Positions 23,065 to 37,179 of a DNA stretch of 64,000 nucleotides are shown here, in pieces (the first letter of the stretch is position 1; each line of letters begins with the position of its first letter). The position numbers and the translations under genes were made by a program. The notes under the pieces were generated by a model. The model was not told the origin of the DNA. It did not search any database and saw only the letters and a list, made by a program, of their open reading frames with translations. The DNA is from Acanthornis magna. Taxonomy: Eukaryota; Chordata; Aves; Passeriformes; Acanthizidae. The DNA lies in the NCBI GenBank assembly GCA_036785705.1, contig JAWUZG010000331.1, positions 930,001 to 994,000 on the forward strand, written 5' to 3'.

Positions 23065-23606
23065 CTAGGGCACATGAACACCCTGCATCCAAGGATGATT
23101 GAAGAGGTCTTCCAATGATGGCCTGTCCGAGGGTTGCATGGACAAACACCTCTTAATAACATCTTGGCACTCTGAGGAGAGAAACCAGAAACCACCAGTC
23201 ACTTGGAGAAGGGTCCTGTCTGCTTTGCCTGCCCTGTTCCCATGGCCAGGCCATGCTGGGTGTGCTCAGAGCTGTGCCTAAACTTCCCCATGGATTCTCT
23301 GTTTTGGAGGAGAGCAGGAGAGCAGGACATGTGCCACCTCCTCAGCAGCTGCCAGAGCAGAATGCTCATGAGCCTGCTGCTCTCTCCCAACACTGGTATT
23401 CCCCGTGTGCCACAGAGATGAGAATCCACCTTGAGAGAGCCGTCGTGGGAACAAGATCCGCCCCCAGATGATCTCCTGGCCCCTCCTGAACGGGTGCTTC
23501 CCGACCACCAGGTGGTACAGCAGGAGGCCCAGGGACCAGATCGTTGCTGCCTCGCCATGGTAGCGCTGGTGGTGGATCCACTCTGGTGGGCTGTAGGACA
23601 GGGTTC
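23065..23606 (-). pseudogene. PIM-like kinase, last two exons
   Basis: Exon 23430-23606 follows a CCACAG acceptor and encodes [20 protein letters not shown] then [19 protein letters not shown] and [15 protein letters not shown], the APE-like and alpha-F region of a PIM kinase. It ends CAAG|GTGG. Exon 23065-23171 follows CTCAG and encodes CQDVIKRCLSMQPSDRPSLE then DLFNHPWMQGVHVP and TAG, the PIM C-terminus. Both exons are open and well spliced. The ATP-binding and catalytic-loop exons were not found upstream (to about 24.8 kb), so I treat this as a 5'-truncated copy; a distant or missed upstream part cannot be excluded. Confidence 0.7.
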
Positions 23607-24849
23607 CTGTGGAATATAGACACAGTTCATCAGGTGGATGCTGCTGCTCCCAGAGCCTCGCCCCAGCATCCCTGGGCATGTGGGGGCTGCACCAGTGGCA
23701 CATGGGGTGACCTGCTGCCCTCTCGCCACCACCTGTGACTTGTGTATAAACTTGGGGCTGGAAAAGAAGCCACTGGTGTTGGAAGAAGGCAGCAGAAGCC
23801 CTGCGGAGGTCTGATCATGACATGTAAAAGAAAAACCCACCCAGTGGTGGGAAAAACCACTCTCATCCCTGCCTGCATTGCTCCCAAAAGCATTAATATG
23901 CCAAGGCATCAAGGGCAGCAAAGCAGTCTAAGCCCTTCCTCACCTGCACACAATCTGGTCAGTGCACAGGGTCTGACCCCCCTCTCTGCTACCCCCATGG
24001 GGGTTTTTGGTGGACTGACTGCCCCCGTCCCAGCCCCAGCCCAGGGCAGAGTGGGTGGTGAAGGCGGTCAGCAGGGCTGGGAGCTGGATCCCCTCCCACC
24101 CCCACCCAAATGTAACTTGGCTGAAGAATTAATCCCATGCTCGGCAGCAACAGGGGAAGCCCCGGTGCTACACTGCCACCAAAGCACCGTGGGTAGCAGT
24201 GATGGAAAGAGGCAATTGCAGTTGTACTGATAAAATTCAGGTGACTACCAGAAGAGGGGCAACAGCAGCTGTGATCTCCGATTCCCAAGGCAAAGGCAAG
24301 AACAGCCTCGTGCTGTCACCTCAGGGTAAGTAAAACAGTGCTGCAAACAGTGCTGCAAACAGTGCTGGAACCCGATGGGTTCTTTCTCTGAAGGTTGGTT
24401 CAGGGCAGCACAGCCGGGCCCTGAGCAATGAGGGCTGTTTGCGGGTGATTGTTGCTCTGCTCCAGAGTTCCCCTGGAAAAACCCCTGGGGAAGCCAAGGC
24501 AGGAGCAGCTGGGAAGGGCTGGTGCTGCTGCTGCTCCTGCCCGGGAGCCGCGGCTGGGCCGGGCCGGCGCCCACTGCGCTGCGGCTCCTGCTGCTGCCAG
24601 AGCCGGGCGGGACTCGGGGACAGCGAATGGACACGGGGGGGACAGCAAAGGCCATGGGGCTGCAGTGATGTTGGCACTCAGGCCAGCGCCAGCACAGAGC
24701 TTGGGCCCCGACATTAACCCAGAGAGGAACCCGGGGGAAAGGCTCCATTTCAGCCTTTCTTTACTCATCGCTGTGAAGTGACCAAAATAAAAGGAGAACA
24801 AGCAGGGCCTGATCCCTTCTCCTTTGGGAGGAGCCCTGAGCCTGTGCTG

Positions 24850-24950
24850 TGAGGGACCATGAGTGACCTTGAGGGACTGTGAGGAGCTGTGGGTGGCCTT
24901 GAGGGGCTGTGAGGAGCAATGAGGAGCCGTGAGTGTTCCTGAGGAGCCTC
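24850..24950 (+). repeat. Degenerate minisatellite (TGAGGAGC / TGAGGGRCTG units)
   Basis: Short imperfect units such as TGAGGGACTGTGAGGAGC recur five to six times. No coding or regulatory role seen. Confidence 0.6.
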
Positions 24951-24959
24951 AGCCCTGGC

Positions 24960-26320
24960 AGGAGGAGGTCCCACCATGTCCCTAGGGCAGCACAGCTGTG
25001 AAGGGCTGTGAGTGCTGATGTGGTGCCAGAGTGGGCTCAGGGCATCTGGGAGGAGATGAGACCCTTCCCCAGCTCCAAATCACACCAAAACCCCCATTAA
25101 TATGGCTTTCTGTCTTTAAAATGCACTGGGTAGTTGGAATTGACTGTAAAGCTTAATCCAACAGGATAAGGAAGGGAATCTTCCCAGTGAGGTGGCATGC
25201 AGCCACTATTAACAATGTGTAAGATTATAAAGTATAACACTAATAAATAATACTAATAAGTAATAGTAACCACAATAACAAGAAAAAACCCCCAATTCCC
25301 AACACACAGCACCACACCAAGAGGACAAACCTCATTTTTCTTTACTGCCTCAAGGCTCATGAGAAATAATCCCATTTACTTTCTGTCCCTCCAGATAAAC
25401 GAGGCCATTTTCAGTGTTTAATACAAGCTACAACTGAGGGCAGAGAGAACAGGGAGACATCTCCACTTTCCATATCAAACCCGGCAGGTCGTGGACAGCT
25501 GTTGTGGCACAATCCCTTATCACCAAAAGGCACAACACTGTCAAGTTCTGTCCAGGTGAAGCTTTGCTTCAACAAAGGAAAGCTCCTGGTTCAGGGTCAC
25601 CTTCACTGCCCAAGCAGATACCTCAAGATCTAAAACAATGTCTTCCATAATGCCAGAGTGTAAGCAATCAAGCTTTTTCTTTTCTGCTGTACACACAAGC
25701 TACTCATTAAATACCTGGTGTCGGGAAAACATCCCAACAGATGCACTGATCAGAGTTCTGAGTGCACATTACCCACAACAGGCTCATCAGGGAATGACAG
25801 TGATCTTACAACTAATTCACTGTATATGGGAGTGGCAAACTCAGAGCTCAGGATCAAATTCTTTGGGCACTTTTCCCTCGTATTCTTTGGGCACTTTTCC
25901 CACTCCTGCCATTATCCCTATCTCAGCTCACTGCATCTGCAAATTAACAAAAATTCCTTAGTTTGTGTATTTAATGAGACTGTGTTAGTAATAAATTTCA
26001 CAGCCAAATTATTGAATATCAGTAATTGTTTCACTGTATATTGAAAAGACATTCATATAAAGCAAGTCACTGTGAAACTACGTGGTGAGGATCATTCTGG
26101 CAAGAACAGCCATTTTTACACACCTTTGTCAGAAGCACAGACCTACGATTACTCTTGCACCCAGATCACAGGGAAGAGCCTGGTTCTCCGGGACACATTC
26201 CATGGGGCCGGGAGCAGCAGCCCAGTGCCAGAGATCCAGGGACCACAGGGTACAGTGCTGGGAAAGGGCATTTGGCAGCAGCTCCAAAGGGCCTGGGAAA
26301 GCAGAACTCCTGCAAAATTA
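24960..26320. other. No recognised gene
   Basis: AT-richer than its surroundings, with a small tandem duplication of TATTCTTTGGGCACTTTTCC near 25856-25905. Frames are short and motif-free. It ends where the segment shared with 58.24 kb begins. Confidence 0.5.
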
Positions 26321-26323
26321 TCT

Positions 26324-29851
<3,528 letters not shown>

Positions 29852-30943
29852 GGAATGGCCCCAGGCGTGATGTCAGACGCAGCGGGGATGGGAGTCCCAA
29901 GGAACAGGAGGAGGAGTAGGAGAGGAGGAGGAACGACAGAGGAAGGGAAAGCCCAGGTGGGGAGGAGAGATGGATGAGGGGAAGCGGGAGGAAGAGGAGG
30001 GATCAAGGGGGTGGAGCAGAAAGAGAAGCAGGAAAAGGAGCTGCCACGTGTGTCCATCGCTCTCTTTGTCCGCAGCCCTCGTCCCCGGGAGCATCGCCCC
30101 CGCATCCCGCAGGTGACCGGGCAGGGGGAGCTCGCCCCAGAGATCTTGTGCGGTGCGTTGGGTTCTTTTTTTTTTGGGAGGGGGGGATTTTTGGGCCTTG
30201 TAGGGCTCCAGAACCGAGCCCCAAATATTTTTGATTGATCCCGGGAGGGTTTTGGGTTTTTTTTTTGAGCGGAGAGGGGGCGGATGTTTGGATGTTGCAG
30301 GACTCCAAATGTGAGTCGCAAATGTCCCTTGGGGGATATTGGGTTGTTCCCGGCACGCGGGTTTTTGGGGGTCCCTGTGGCGGCTGGCGGGAGCAGTGGG
30401 ATGGGGTAGGCTGGGGCCCGGGCAGGGTGGGATGTGGATTGGGGTGTGGGCGGAAGTGTGGGGGAGGGGGATGGGTGGGCTGGGGCCTGGGATGAGGCAG
30501 CCGAAGGTTGGGGGTGATGAAGGCGGGGGGACCCCAGTCGTTCGGGGCTTGCGGGGTATCGGCCACGTGTGAGGGAGTTTTGGGGTAGCCCTAATCCTTC
30601 GGGGGGTGGCAGTGGCAGCGGGGGACACGTGTCTCCGGCAGCTCTGGAGCCCAGCTGCGCCCCCCTGGGCCCCAGCGGCGGCGGGAGCGGAATTTGGGGA
30701 GGGGGAGGTGTGGGGCGGGCAGGCCGGGCCCCCCCGCTGGGCGCTGTCCCGTTGGGGCCGAGTGCGGGGGGAGCTGTCCCGCGGGGCCCGGCCCTGCCCG
30801 GGCACGGCTGATGCCGCCCGCCCGCGCTCCGCACTGCTCCGGCCTGGTGCTCGCAGTGCCGCGCGGGGCGGGGCCGCTTTGGGGACCCCCCCAGGGCAGA
30901 GCGCGGCTGCTTTGGGGCTCTGGGCAGCTGCCCGGCGCTGGGC

Positions 30944-31014
30944 ATGGGCCGTGTGGGGGCAGCTGGGGCCGTCCTGGTGGCACTGGTGGTGCTGGCAGTG
31001 CCCCCGGCCGCGGG
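30944..31014 (+). pseudogene. MHC class II beta leader exon (exon 1), arm B
   Basis: Same 23-residue signal peptide as the arm A copy (starts MGRVGAAGAVLVALVV) with the donor GGG|GTGAGC at 31015. It lies at the 3' end of a CpG-rich block (about 30600-31030) with GGGGCGGGG boxes but no visible CCAAT box. The next coding exons on this strand belong to the zinc-finger gene at 32496, not to an MHC beta-1 domain, so the leader may be an orphan or may splice to something else. Confidence 0.6.
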
Positions 31015-32495
31015 GTGAGCGGGGGGCGCGGTGAGAAGGGGGGCGGGGGCTGGGAGCCCAAAGTGAGCGAAATGGGGATTGGGACCCCTAATGTGGTCAG
31101 GAGGTGCCTGGAAGCCCCAAAACCAATCTTGGGAGAGGGTTGTTGGAAATTGAGGGGACGATGGTGAAAGGGACAGAAGAATAGGGGAAAAGAGGGGTCT
31201 GGGACCCCCAAAGAGAGCGGGAGGGGGATGGGACACGGAAATTGAGTTGGGAGGGGTGTGTGGGTTGGGTGAAGGATGGGAAAGGGGAGGAGAGGGGAGG
31301 GAAAGGTGGGGTTGGGAGGGAAGAAGGGTGGTTCCATGGGGGTCCAGCCCTGTCCCCCAGCACTCGATCCCCAGAGCAATTCCCTGGGGCACTGGGGGAG
31401 GTGGATCCGCACTGGAGGGGTCCCCAAGCCCCCTGTCCATCCCTGGGGCTGATCGGGGGTTCCCCCCACCCACCAGCCTATGCTGTCCCAGCTGTGGGTC
31501 ACAGGAAGGTGGAGAGGGGGTTCTGGGGTGACCGCAGAGAAAGAGCAGGAGTAAGCAGAGAGAAAGTGGAGGAGCAGGAAAAGGAGGAGCAGGAGAACCA
31601 TGAGGTTTCACCACCCACTGTGTCTGCAGCACCCCTGGCTCTGGGATCATTGCCCCCCCCCATTCCACAGGTGACCAGGGCGGGGGAACTCACCCCAGTT
31701 CTATCGGGGGGTCGCCAGGAGGGATTTTTTTTTTTTTTGGAGGAGTGTTTGGAATTAATAGATTCTGGAATCGAGCCCCAGATATCTTTGCATGTCCCTG
31801 GTGGGGATTTTTTGTGCCGGAGGGGATGTTTGGATCTTGTAGGGCTCCAAACAGAGCCATAAATGCACCTTGGGGGAATATTGGGGGGGTCCATGTGGGA
31901 ATTTCCTGGTACTGGCGGGAGAAGGCATCGGTTTTGGGGATCCCCGGGAGAGCCGGGGGGTGGAACGCAGGACTCCCGGAGTGGAGAGAGCAGAGAGGGG
32001 CGATAGCGGAGCTGGGGGATCCCCGTCAGCCTGGAGGGGTGGGGGAGCCTGGAGATGAGGCAGGGCCGGGACACTGTGACGCTGAAAGGGGCGGCGGAGA
32101 GAGGGGGAAGCCCTGAGTGCCTGGAGTGGGGGGAGCCTGAAGAGGGGGACCCTGGGAGCCCTGGGAGCCAAAGCAGCATCAGGGAAGAAGGGACCCCTGG
32201 GACCAGCGAAACCCCACGGCATCCCTAAGCAGGAGCCCGGAGAAGGGGGATCCCCAGGACCCACGGGAGCCCCATCAGCTTTGAGAAGGGGGAGCCCCAG
32301 CACCCCAAAGTCAGGAGACTGGAAAGGGGGAACTCCTGGAAGGGTTTTTTTGGGGTCCCTCTTGCTTTTTGGAGGTTTTTATAGACACAAAACAGTCAGT
32401 GATTTCTAGAGCTGGTCTTGGGCAGGAGGAACACCAAGGCACTCACTCCTTTTTTTCCCCCAAACCAGGATTTCTCATTCCCAAACCTTGGCTGG

Positions 32496-33654
32496 ATGGA
32501 GGAGGAACGTGTGAGGAAGAGGAAGATGGCCCAGGACCTGCAGGCAGGTGAGGAGGAAGTCAGTGTCCCTTTCCCCCTCTCTTCTGCTCCATGTCCCAGC
32601 TGAGCATCGTCCCCGGCTGCAGGACAACCCCGCTGCCGACGCTGTCCTGCAGGGACAGACTGGGGGGATGTCCTTCCCCTTGCCTGTGGCACGGAGGCAA
32701 ATGCCATCCTCTCCTTGTCCTTCCTCCCCAGGCAATGAGCTGCAGACGGAGCCCAGGGAGGGCAAACCCTTGGGGCAGAACCTGGTGGAAGAGGCCGTTT
32801 TGAGCAGCTCCATGACACAGGAGTTGAAGAGGGAGGAAAAGCCTCAGAGATGCCGCCCAAGGAGGGGCTGCAAACCCAGCCCAGGGCACTCTGAGGAGGA
32901 AAGACCCACCCTGTGCCGGGAAGGTGTCCGGAGCTTCAGCCAGGGCTCGGCCCTGGTGGTCCCTGAGCAGCTCCATGACGGGGAGAAGCCCTACAAGTGT
33001 GGGGAATGTGGGAAGGGCTTCAGCAAGAGATCCCACCTGATGGTCCACCAGAGGATCCACACTGGGGAGAGGCCCTATGAATGTTCTGTGTGTGGGAAGA
33101 GGTTTCAGACCACCTCCAACCTCCTCATGCATCAGCGGATTCATACAGAGGAGAGGCCCTTCCGCTGCCCTGAGTGCAGGAAGGGCTTCAAGCAGAACTC
33201 CCACCTCATCACTCACTGGCGCATCCACACCGGGGAGAGGCCCTCCAAGTGTGCAGAATGTGGGATGAACTTCAGCCATGTCTCCAGCCTGATCCGTCAC
33301 CAGAGGACCCACACTGGAGAACGGCCCTACGAGTGCGGGGAATGTGGGAAGAGCTTCAGCCAGAGCTCCCACCTGATCCACCACCAGAGCATCCACACTG
33401 GGGAGAGGCCCTATGACTGTTCCGAATGTGGGAAGAGGTTTCGGACCAGCTCAGAACTCCTCGTGCATCAGCGGATTCACACAGAGGAGAGGCCCTTCCG
33501 CTGCCCCGACTGCAGGAAGGGCTTCAAGCACAACTCCACCCTCATCACCCACCGGCGCATCCACACCGGGGAGAGGCCCTATGAGTGTCCCAAGTGTGGG
33601 AAGAGCTTCTCCAGGAGCTCTCACTTGACCCGACACCAGCGGAGGCACCGGTAA
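32496..33654 (+). CDS. C2H2 zinc-finger protein, eight fingers (arm B, intact)
   Basis: Exon 1 (32496-32547) encodes [17 protein letters not shown] and ends CAG|GTGAGG. Exon 2 (32732-33654) follows TCCCCAG and joins in frame (split glycine codon). The protein has an N-terminal charged leader ([11 protein letters not shown]..., [16 protein letters not shown]) and eight C2H2 fingers, alternating HTGERP and HTEERP linkers, and ends HQRRHR-stop. There is no KRAB or SCAN domain. This is the large bird family of nuclear DNA-binding zinc-finger proteins; targets are unknown. The stop is followed in frame by a decayed ninth finger (CECSECGKSFVRCSNF, with Pro at a zinc-binding His). The arm A copy is truncated by one nonsense codon, so this is the best-preserved member in the window. 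Confidence 0.85.
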
Positions 33655-33974
33655 GGGAAGCCCTGTGAGTGCTCTGAGTGTGGGAAGAGCTTTGTGCGCT
33701 GCTCCAACTTCATCACCCCTCAGATGACCCACATTGGGCAGAGCCCTGGTGACCCACACTCCCTGTGACCAATGCTGGGAGAACACCTGGCTGGTGTCTT
33801 CCACGTCCTCAGATTCCCTGTAGCCACCTGGGCAAATGCAGGGGCAGGAGTATCCATTGGGACTCAGATTGACATTGGAAATTCCTTGGCAAGAGCTGAT
33901 TTCTTAATGTTACAGCCAAAAAAATCTCACCTGCTCTTTCCAGTTGTTTCTTCTGGTGGCATCAAGCAACACTG

Positions 33975-34015
33975 GAGGAACTTGGAGTTCTTTTCCAACC
34001 TAAATAATTTCGTTC
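33975..34015 (+). mobile_element. CR1-like 3' end remnant (arm B)
   Basis: Contains CTTGGAGTTCTTTTCCAACC followed by TAAATAATTTC. It is the arm B counterpart of 9700-9750 and lies downstream of the zinc-finger gene. Confidence 0.55.
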
Positions 34016-34154
34016 TTCATCCTGTCAAAAGAACTGAATTTGGGGTAAAAATAAAGCAATGAAACAAAGAGAATGAAATCTGCACCATTTTCCTGGGATT
34101 TGAGGGTGAATTTGGGGTTCATGGAGGGTTTGGGTGTTCTGAGGCTGCCCAGGC

Positions 34155-34366
34155 CAAGGGACAGTGCCACGATCTCATAGTTGTGCTGGCAGAACATGTC
34201 CACCTGAGCCCACCTGTTCTCCAGGAATTCTGGTTGTCCCAGTCCCTGGCCTGGGTCTCCCCATTTGGGGTTTATCCCTCAAATTGCCCAAATCGCTGCT
34301 AAAGTGCTTAAGCTGCTCCTGGCTGTGGATGTTCCTGTCCACCAGCCTCTCCTGGTCAATGCCATG
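34155..34366 (-). pseudogene. MHC class II beta-1 domain exon remnant (arm B)
   Basis: Minus-strand counterpart of 9345-9550. One frame reads QERLVDRNIHSQEQLKHF and another reads VDMFCQHNYEIVAL, both beta-1 exon signatures, separated by frameshifts. It is more decayed than the arm A copy and inverted relative to the leader exon at 30944. Confidence 0.65.
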
Positions 34367-34699
34367 GGGGGCTGGGTGGGGCATTTGGGGATCCTGTGGG
34401 GATTGGGAGGGGCTTTTGTGGTTCTTGGGGACATCTGTGGTGCTTGGAGGGGGCTTGGTGGGGTCTGTGAGGGAGTATTGGGGTCGAGGCTGGGCTGTGT
34501 GGCTTGGAGAAGTATTGGGTGGATCTTGGGGGAGATGGGAAAGGGGTTATGGTGTCTCTTGTGGCCATTTATGTGTCACAGATGGAATTTGAGGCATACT
34601 AGGTGAAGCTGTGAGGTGGTTTGAGAGGTCCGGCATTGTCATTGGGGCTGGGAAGGGGTTTCAGGGCAGTCGTGAACCCCCAGATGCCAAAGTTGCCAC

Positions 34700-34777
34700 C
34701 AGACCCTGCCCCGAAGATGCTGCCAGGGATTTGGGGGCTCCATGTTGGAGTTCCTCCTCCTGGTGCTACGGGAGAAG
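34700..34777 (+). pseudogene. MHC class II beta transmembrane-exon remnant (arm B)
   Basis: Counterpart of 8929-9008. It starts APKMLPG but has a one-base insertion that shifts the hydrophobic part to another frame, and the splice donor reads TTGAGG instead of GTGAGG. It is therefore non-functional as an exon. Confidence 0.4.
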
Positions 34778-36176
34778 TTGAGGGGGTGTACCCAGGGGTT
34801 TTGTGTGTCGCCCCCAGAGCGTGTGTGTCCCCCCCATGTCAGTGTCTCCTTCTTTTCCCTCCCCACAGGGCTCCTGACCCAGCTCCTGCTGCCCCCGGGA
34901 GGGAATTTGGGGAGGGGGCAGAGGGGGTGCGCAGCCCCCGCCAGGGGATGACCCCGAGCCAGCGCCCTTTGTTTAGCTCCAAGCTGGGCTTGGGGCCGCA
35001 GCAGGAAGAGGCCGATGGGAAGCAGCTCCTGCAGGTGGGACAGTGCTTGGGCTCAGGGCAAGGTCCTGCCCTGCACACCTGGCTCAGGTGTGACACTGCC
35101 CCGCGAAGGGAGCGCGACATTGCTATCCCCATGGCTCAGGGCTGGGAGCAGCACTTGGAGCACGGACATGGAAATGCTGGGAGCAACTGGGAGCACCCTG
35201 AGGCCGTGAATTATCCCCCAGCACCGCCTTTCCAGGCCAGCCCTCCATGTGAGAAATGCTCCTTAGGCCTGGGCCTTGAGCAACAGCCCCTGGGCTCAGC
35301 TCCTGTGCAGCTGATCACAAACACTGTCTGCTCCCAGGCACTGCTGCTGTCCAACGAGCTCCTGCTTGCTTTAGGAGCAGCCTTGGCAACTCTTTTTCTT
35401 CCCTCAATGGCACAGCATGGCTGTTGTCCCAGTGTCAAAGAAAGCTGTTGATGCCAAGTGCGGCCAGGATGAGCCATTGCTGTGCCTAAAGCCCATCTCT
35501 TGGGGCCCTATCAACAGCGGTGCCAAATGAGCCCCTTGGAGCTGTCCTGGAGCAGTGACCTCCCTCTGAGTGGGGCCTCTCGGAGCCGGGAACTCTCCCA
35601 TTTGCTGCACTCGGGGCATCCCCGAACAACGAGGGACCCTGGGCCGATCCCCCACTCCTCGAGGATCAACCCTTCGCCCGCTGGGGAGATGCAAAAGCAT
35701 CGGGAGTGAGCATTTCCCTGCCCTGGAGGGGAATTTCTGACAGGTCCCTGGCACTGACTCTTTGTGTCTGTGTGCACACACGTGTGCCTGTGCTCTAGCA
35801 AATGGGGGAGAAATGCTGCTCTCGGAGGTGTTGAACTCCCTTGGATATCTGAGGAAGTTAGGCCTGTAAGTAAGGTTCAGTCCTAAGGTATAAGCTACGT
35901 TAAATGCTCCTAAGGGCTGTTCTTTTGCCAAGATGGTAAGTTTAATACAAGCTATAAGCTAAATTAAACACTGTTAAGTCTTATAAATTGTTAATTCATG
36001 GGTTATAAATTAGGTTAAATACTGGTGAGTTCTGTTGTTTTGGTAAATTGTTAAGTTTAAGGTATAAGTTAAAGTTAATGTATAGGTCAAGTTGTGTTAA
36101 GTTTGAGGGCTGCTAAGCTTTTAGGCCGTATTCCTTTTATCCTTGCCCTCACTGTCCTTTTGTCACACACACCTAA

Positions 36177-36203
<27 letters not shown>
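36177..36203 (+). repeat. AC dinucleotide microsatellite
   Basis: An uninterrupted run of about a dozen AC units in arm B. The arm A equivalent near 7640 is an interrupted GT stretch, so the array has expanded since the duplication. Confidence 0.95.
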
Positions 36204-36207
<4 letters not shown>

Positions 36208-36409
36208 TAATTTGTGTATTGATTGCATGGATTTGCTTGGTTTTGTTGTTGCTTTTTTTCCTTGCTGTGCCTGCACTGTCCAGTCAGGAGTAGAGTGACT
36301 CTTGCCAAGGAACTTTGTTGTGCTGTCGCTTAGTATTAAATCCGGTTTTTGCTGATCCCTTGCTGGGGATTTTTTAAGCGCTCTCAACCCATTGTTTGTA
36401 AGAGGGTGA

Positions 36410-36617
36410 AGGAGTCCAGGCTCTCACCCTGGGGCACACGGGGACACTGCCTGGGAGTCCCTGTCCCCTTGTCCCACCCTCCCCACAGCCCCGTCCTCCC
36501 TGTCCCCGTGTCAGGCTCTGGGGGTCGATCTCGTGGAACATCCTCTGGGGGAGGCTGCAGCGCCGGGGGGCAGGGGGGGACCCGGGGGGACAGGGGACCC
36601 TGCTGTGCACGAGCAGC
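36410..36617 (-). pseudogene. JAK-family pseudo-exons (arm B copy)
   Basis: Inverse copy of 7196-7428. The block PQRMFHEIDPQSL is intact, while the preceding linker is frameshifted and the following glycine-loop exon has lost several bases (GESL followed directly by SFT). A GT donor is again missing after the first block. Confidence 0.5.
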
Positions 36618-36689
36618 GTTGGACTTCTCTGGGGGGAGCTGTGAGGGGGGGCTGGGGCAGAGTGACCTCCCCAGTGACCTCACACAGCC

Positions 36690-36826
36690 CCTGTGATGTC
36701 AAAGCCAAATCTGGGACTTCACAGAGCCTGCTTTGTGACATCCGAGGGTGACAGAACCTGCTTTATGTCCCGTTTTCCTCACAGCCTGCTCTGTGACATC
36801 ACAACCTGCTCTGTGATGTCACACAC
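36690..36826 (-). repeat. TGATGTCA-type minisatellite stretch at the end of arm B
   Basis: Several degenerate CTGTGACATCACA/TGATGTCAC units, related to 6760-7145, end exactly at the start of the LTR at 36827. Confidence 0.65.
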
Positions 36827-37159
36827 TGTGGGAACCGCAGGCATCTCGTAAGAACTACTTTCCCATGGGAGAGGCCTGTTTGTCCAGTTCGCACTATTCC
36901 TCTCTAGCTCAAAACAAGCAGGAATCCATAAACAATGATAATAAGAGACTCGCAGGTGGTGTTATTGCAAGATGTTGTTCTAACTGTAGGTAGCCAATGA
37001 CATTGTGGGTGATGAACTGAGAGCCAATGGATGTGTGACATGAATGTTAGAAAGAATATAAAAAGGCTTTGGAAAATAAAGACTTACTTGTTCCTTTTCT
37101 CTGACTAAGAAGCTGTTGTGGTGAACTTTTTACTTGTCGTGACCATCTCGACAGCGACA
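36827..37159 (+). mobile_element. Retroviral LTR (5' LTR of a truncated provirus)
   Basis: Begins TGTGGGAACC and ends GCGACA. CCAAT boxes lie at about 36992 and 37024, a TATA box (ATATAAAAAGG) at 37056-37066, and AATAAA at 37075-37080, giving a clear U3-R-U5 plan of 333 bases. It is followed after two bases by a primer-binding site. Confidence 0.8.
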
Positions 37160-37161
37160 GC

Positions 37162-37179
37162 TGGTGACCCCGATGTGAT
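37162..37179 (+). promoter_or_regulatory. Retroviral primer-binding site, tRNA-Trp type
   Basis: TGGTGACCCCGATGTGAT matches the avian leukosis-type tRNA-Trp primer-binding site at 17 of 18 bases; the one difference is C to T at a CpG. It places the element near the alpharetrovirus-like group, different from the dUTPase-bearing proviruses elsewhere in the window. Confidence 0.8.

Larger units (their letters stand above)
29852..36740 (-). repeat. Arm B of the inverted duplication
   Basis: Reverse complement of 7100-13841, with the same series of leader exon, zinc-finger gene, MHC remnants and JAK-like exons. Its first 2.4 kb are present a third time at about 61.6-64.0 kb in direct orientation. 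It ends in the TGACATCA minisatellite just before an LTR at 36827. Confidence 0.85.

Noticed and set aside
24245..24748. Minus-strand Ser/Arg/Pro-rich frame that might be a PIM kinase first exon
   Set aside because: Composition is suggestive, but there is no glycine-loop motif or clear donor, so I could not support it.
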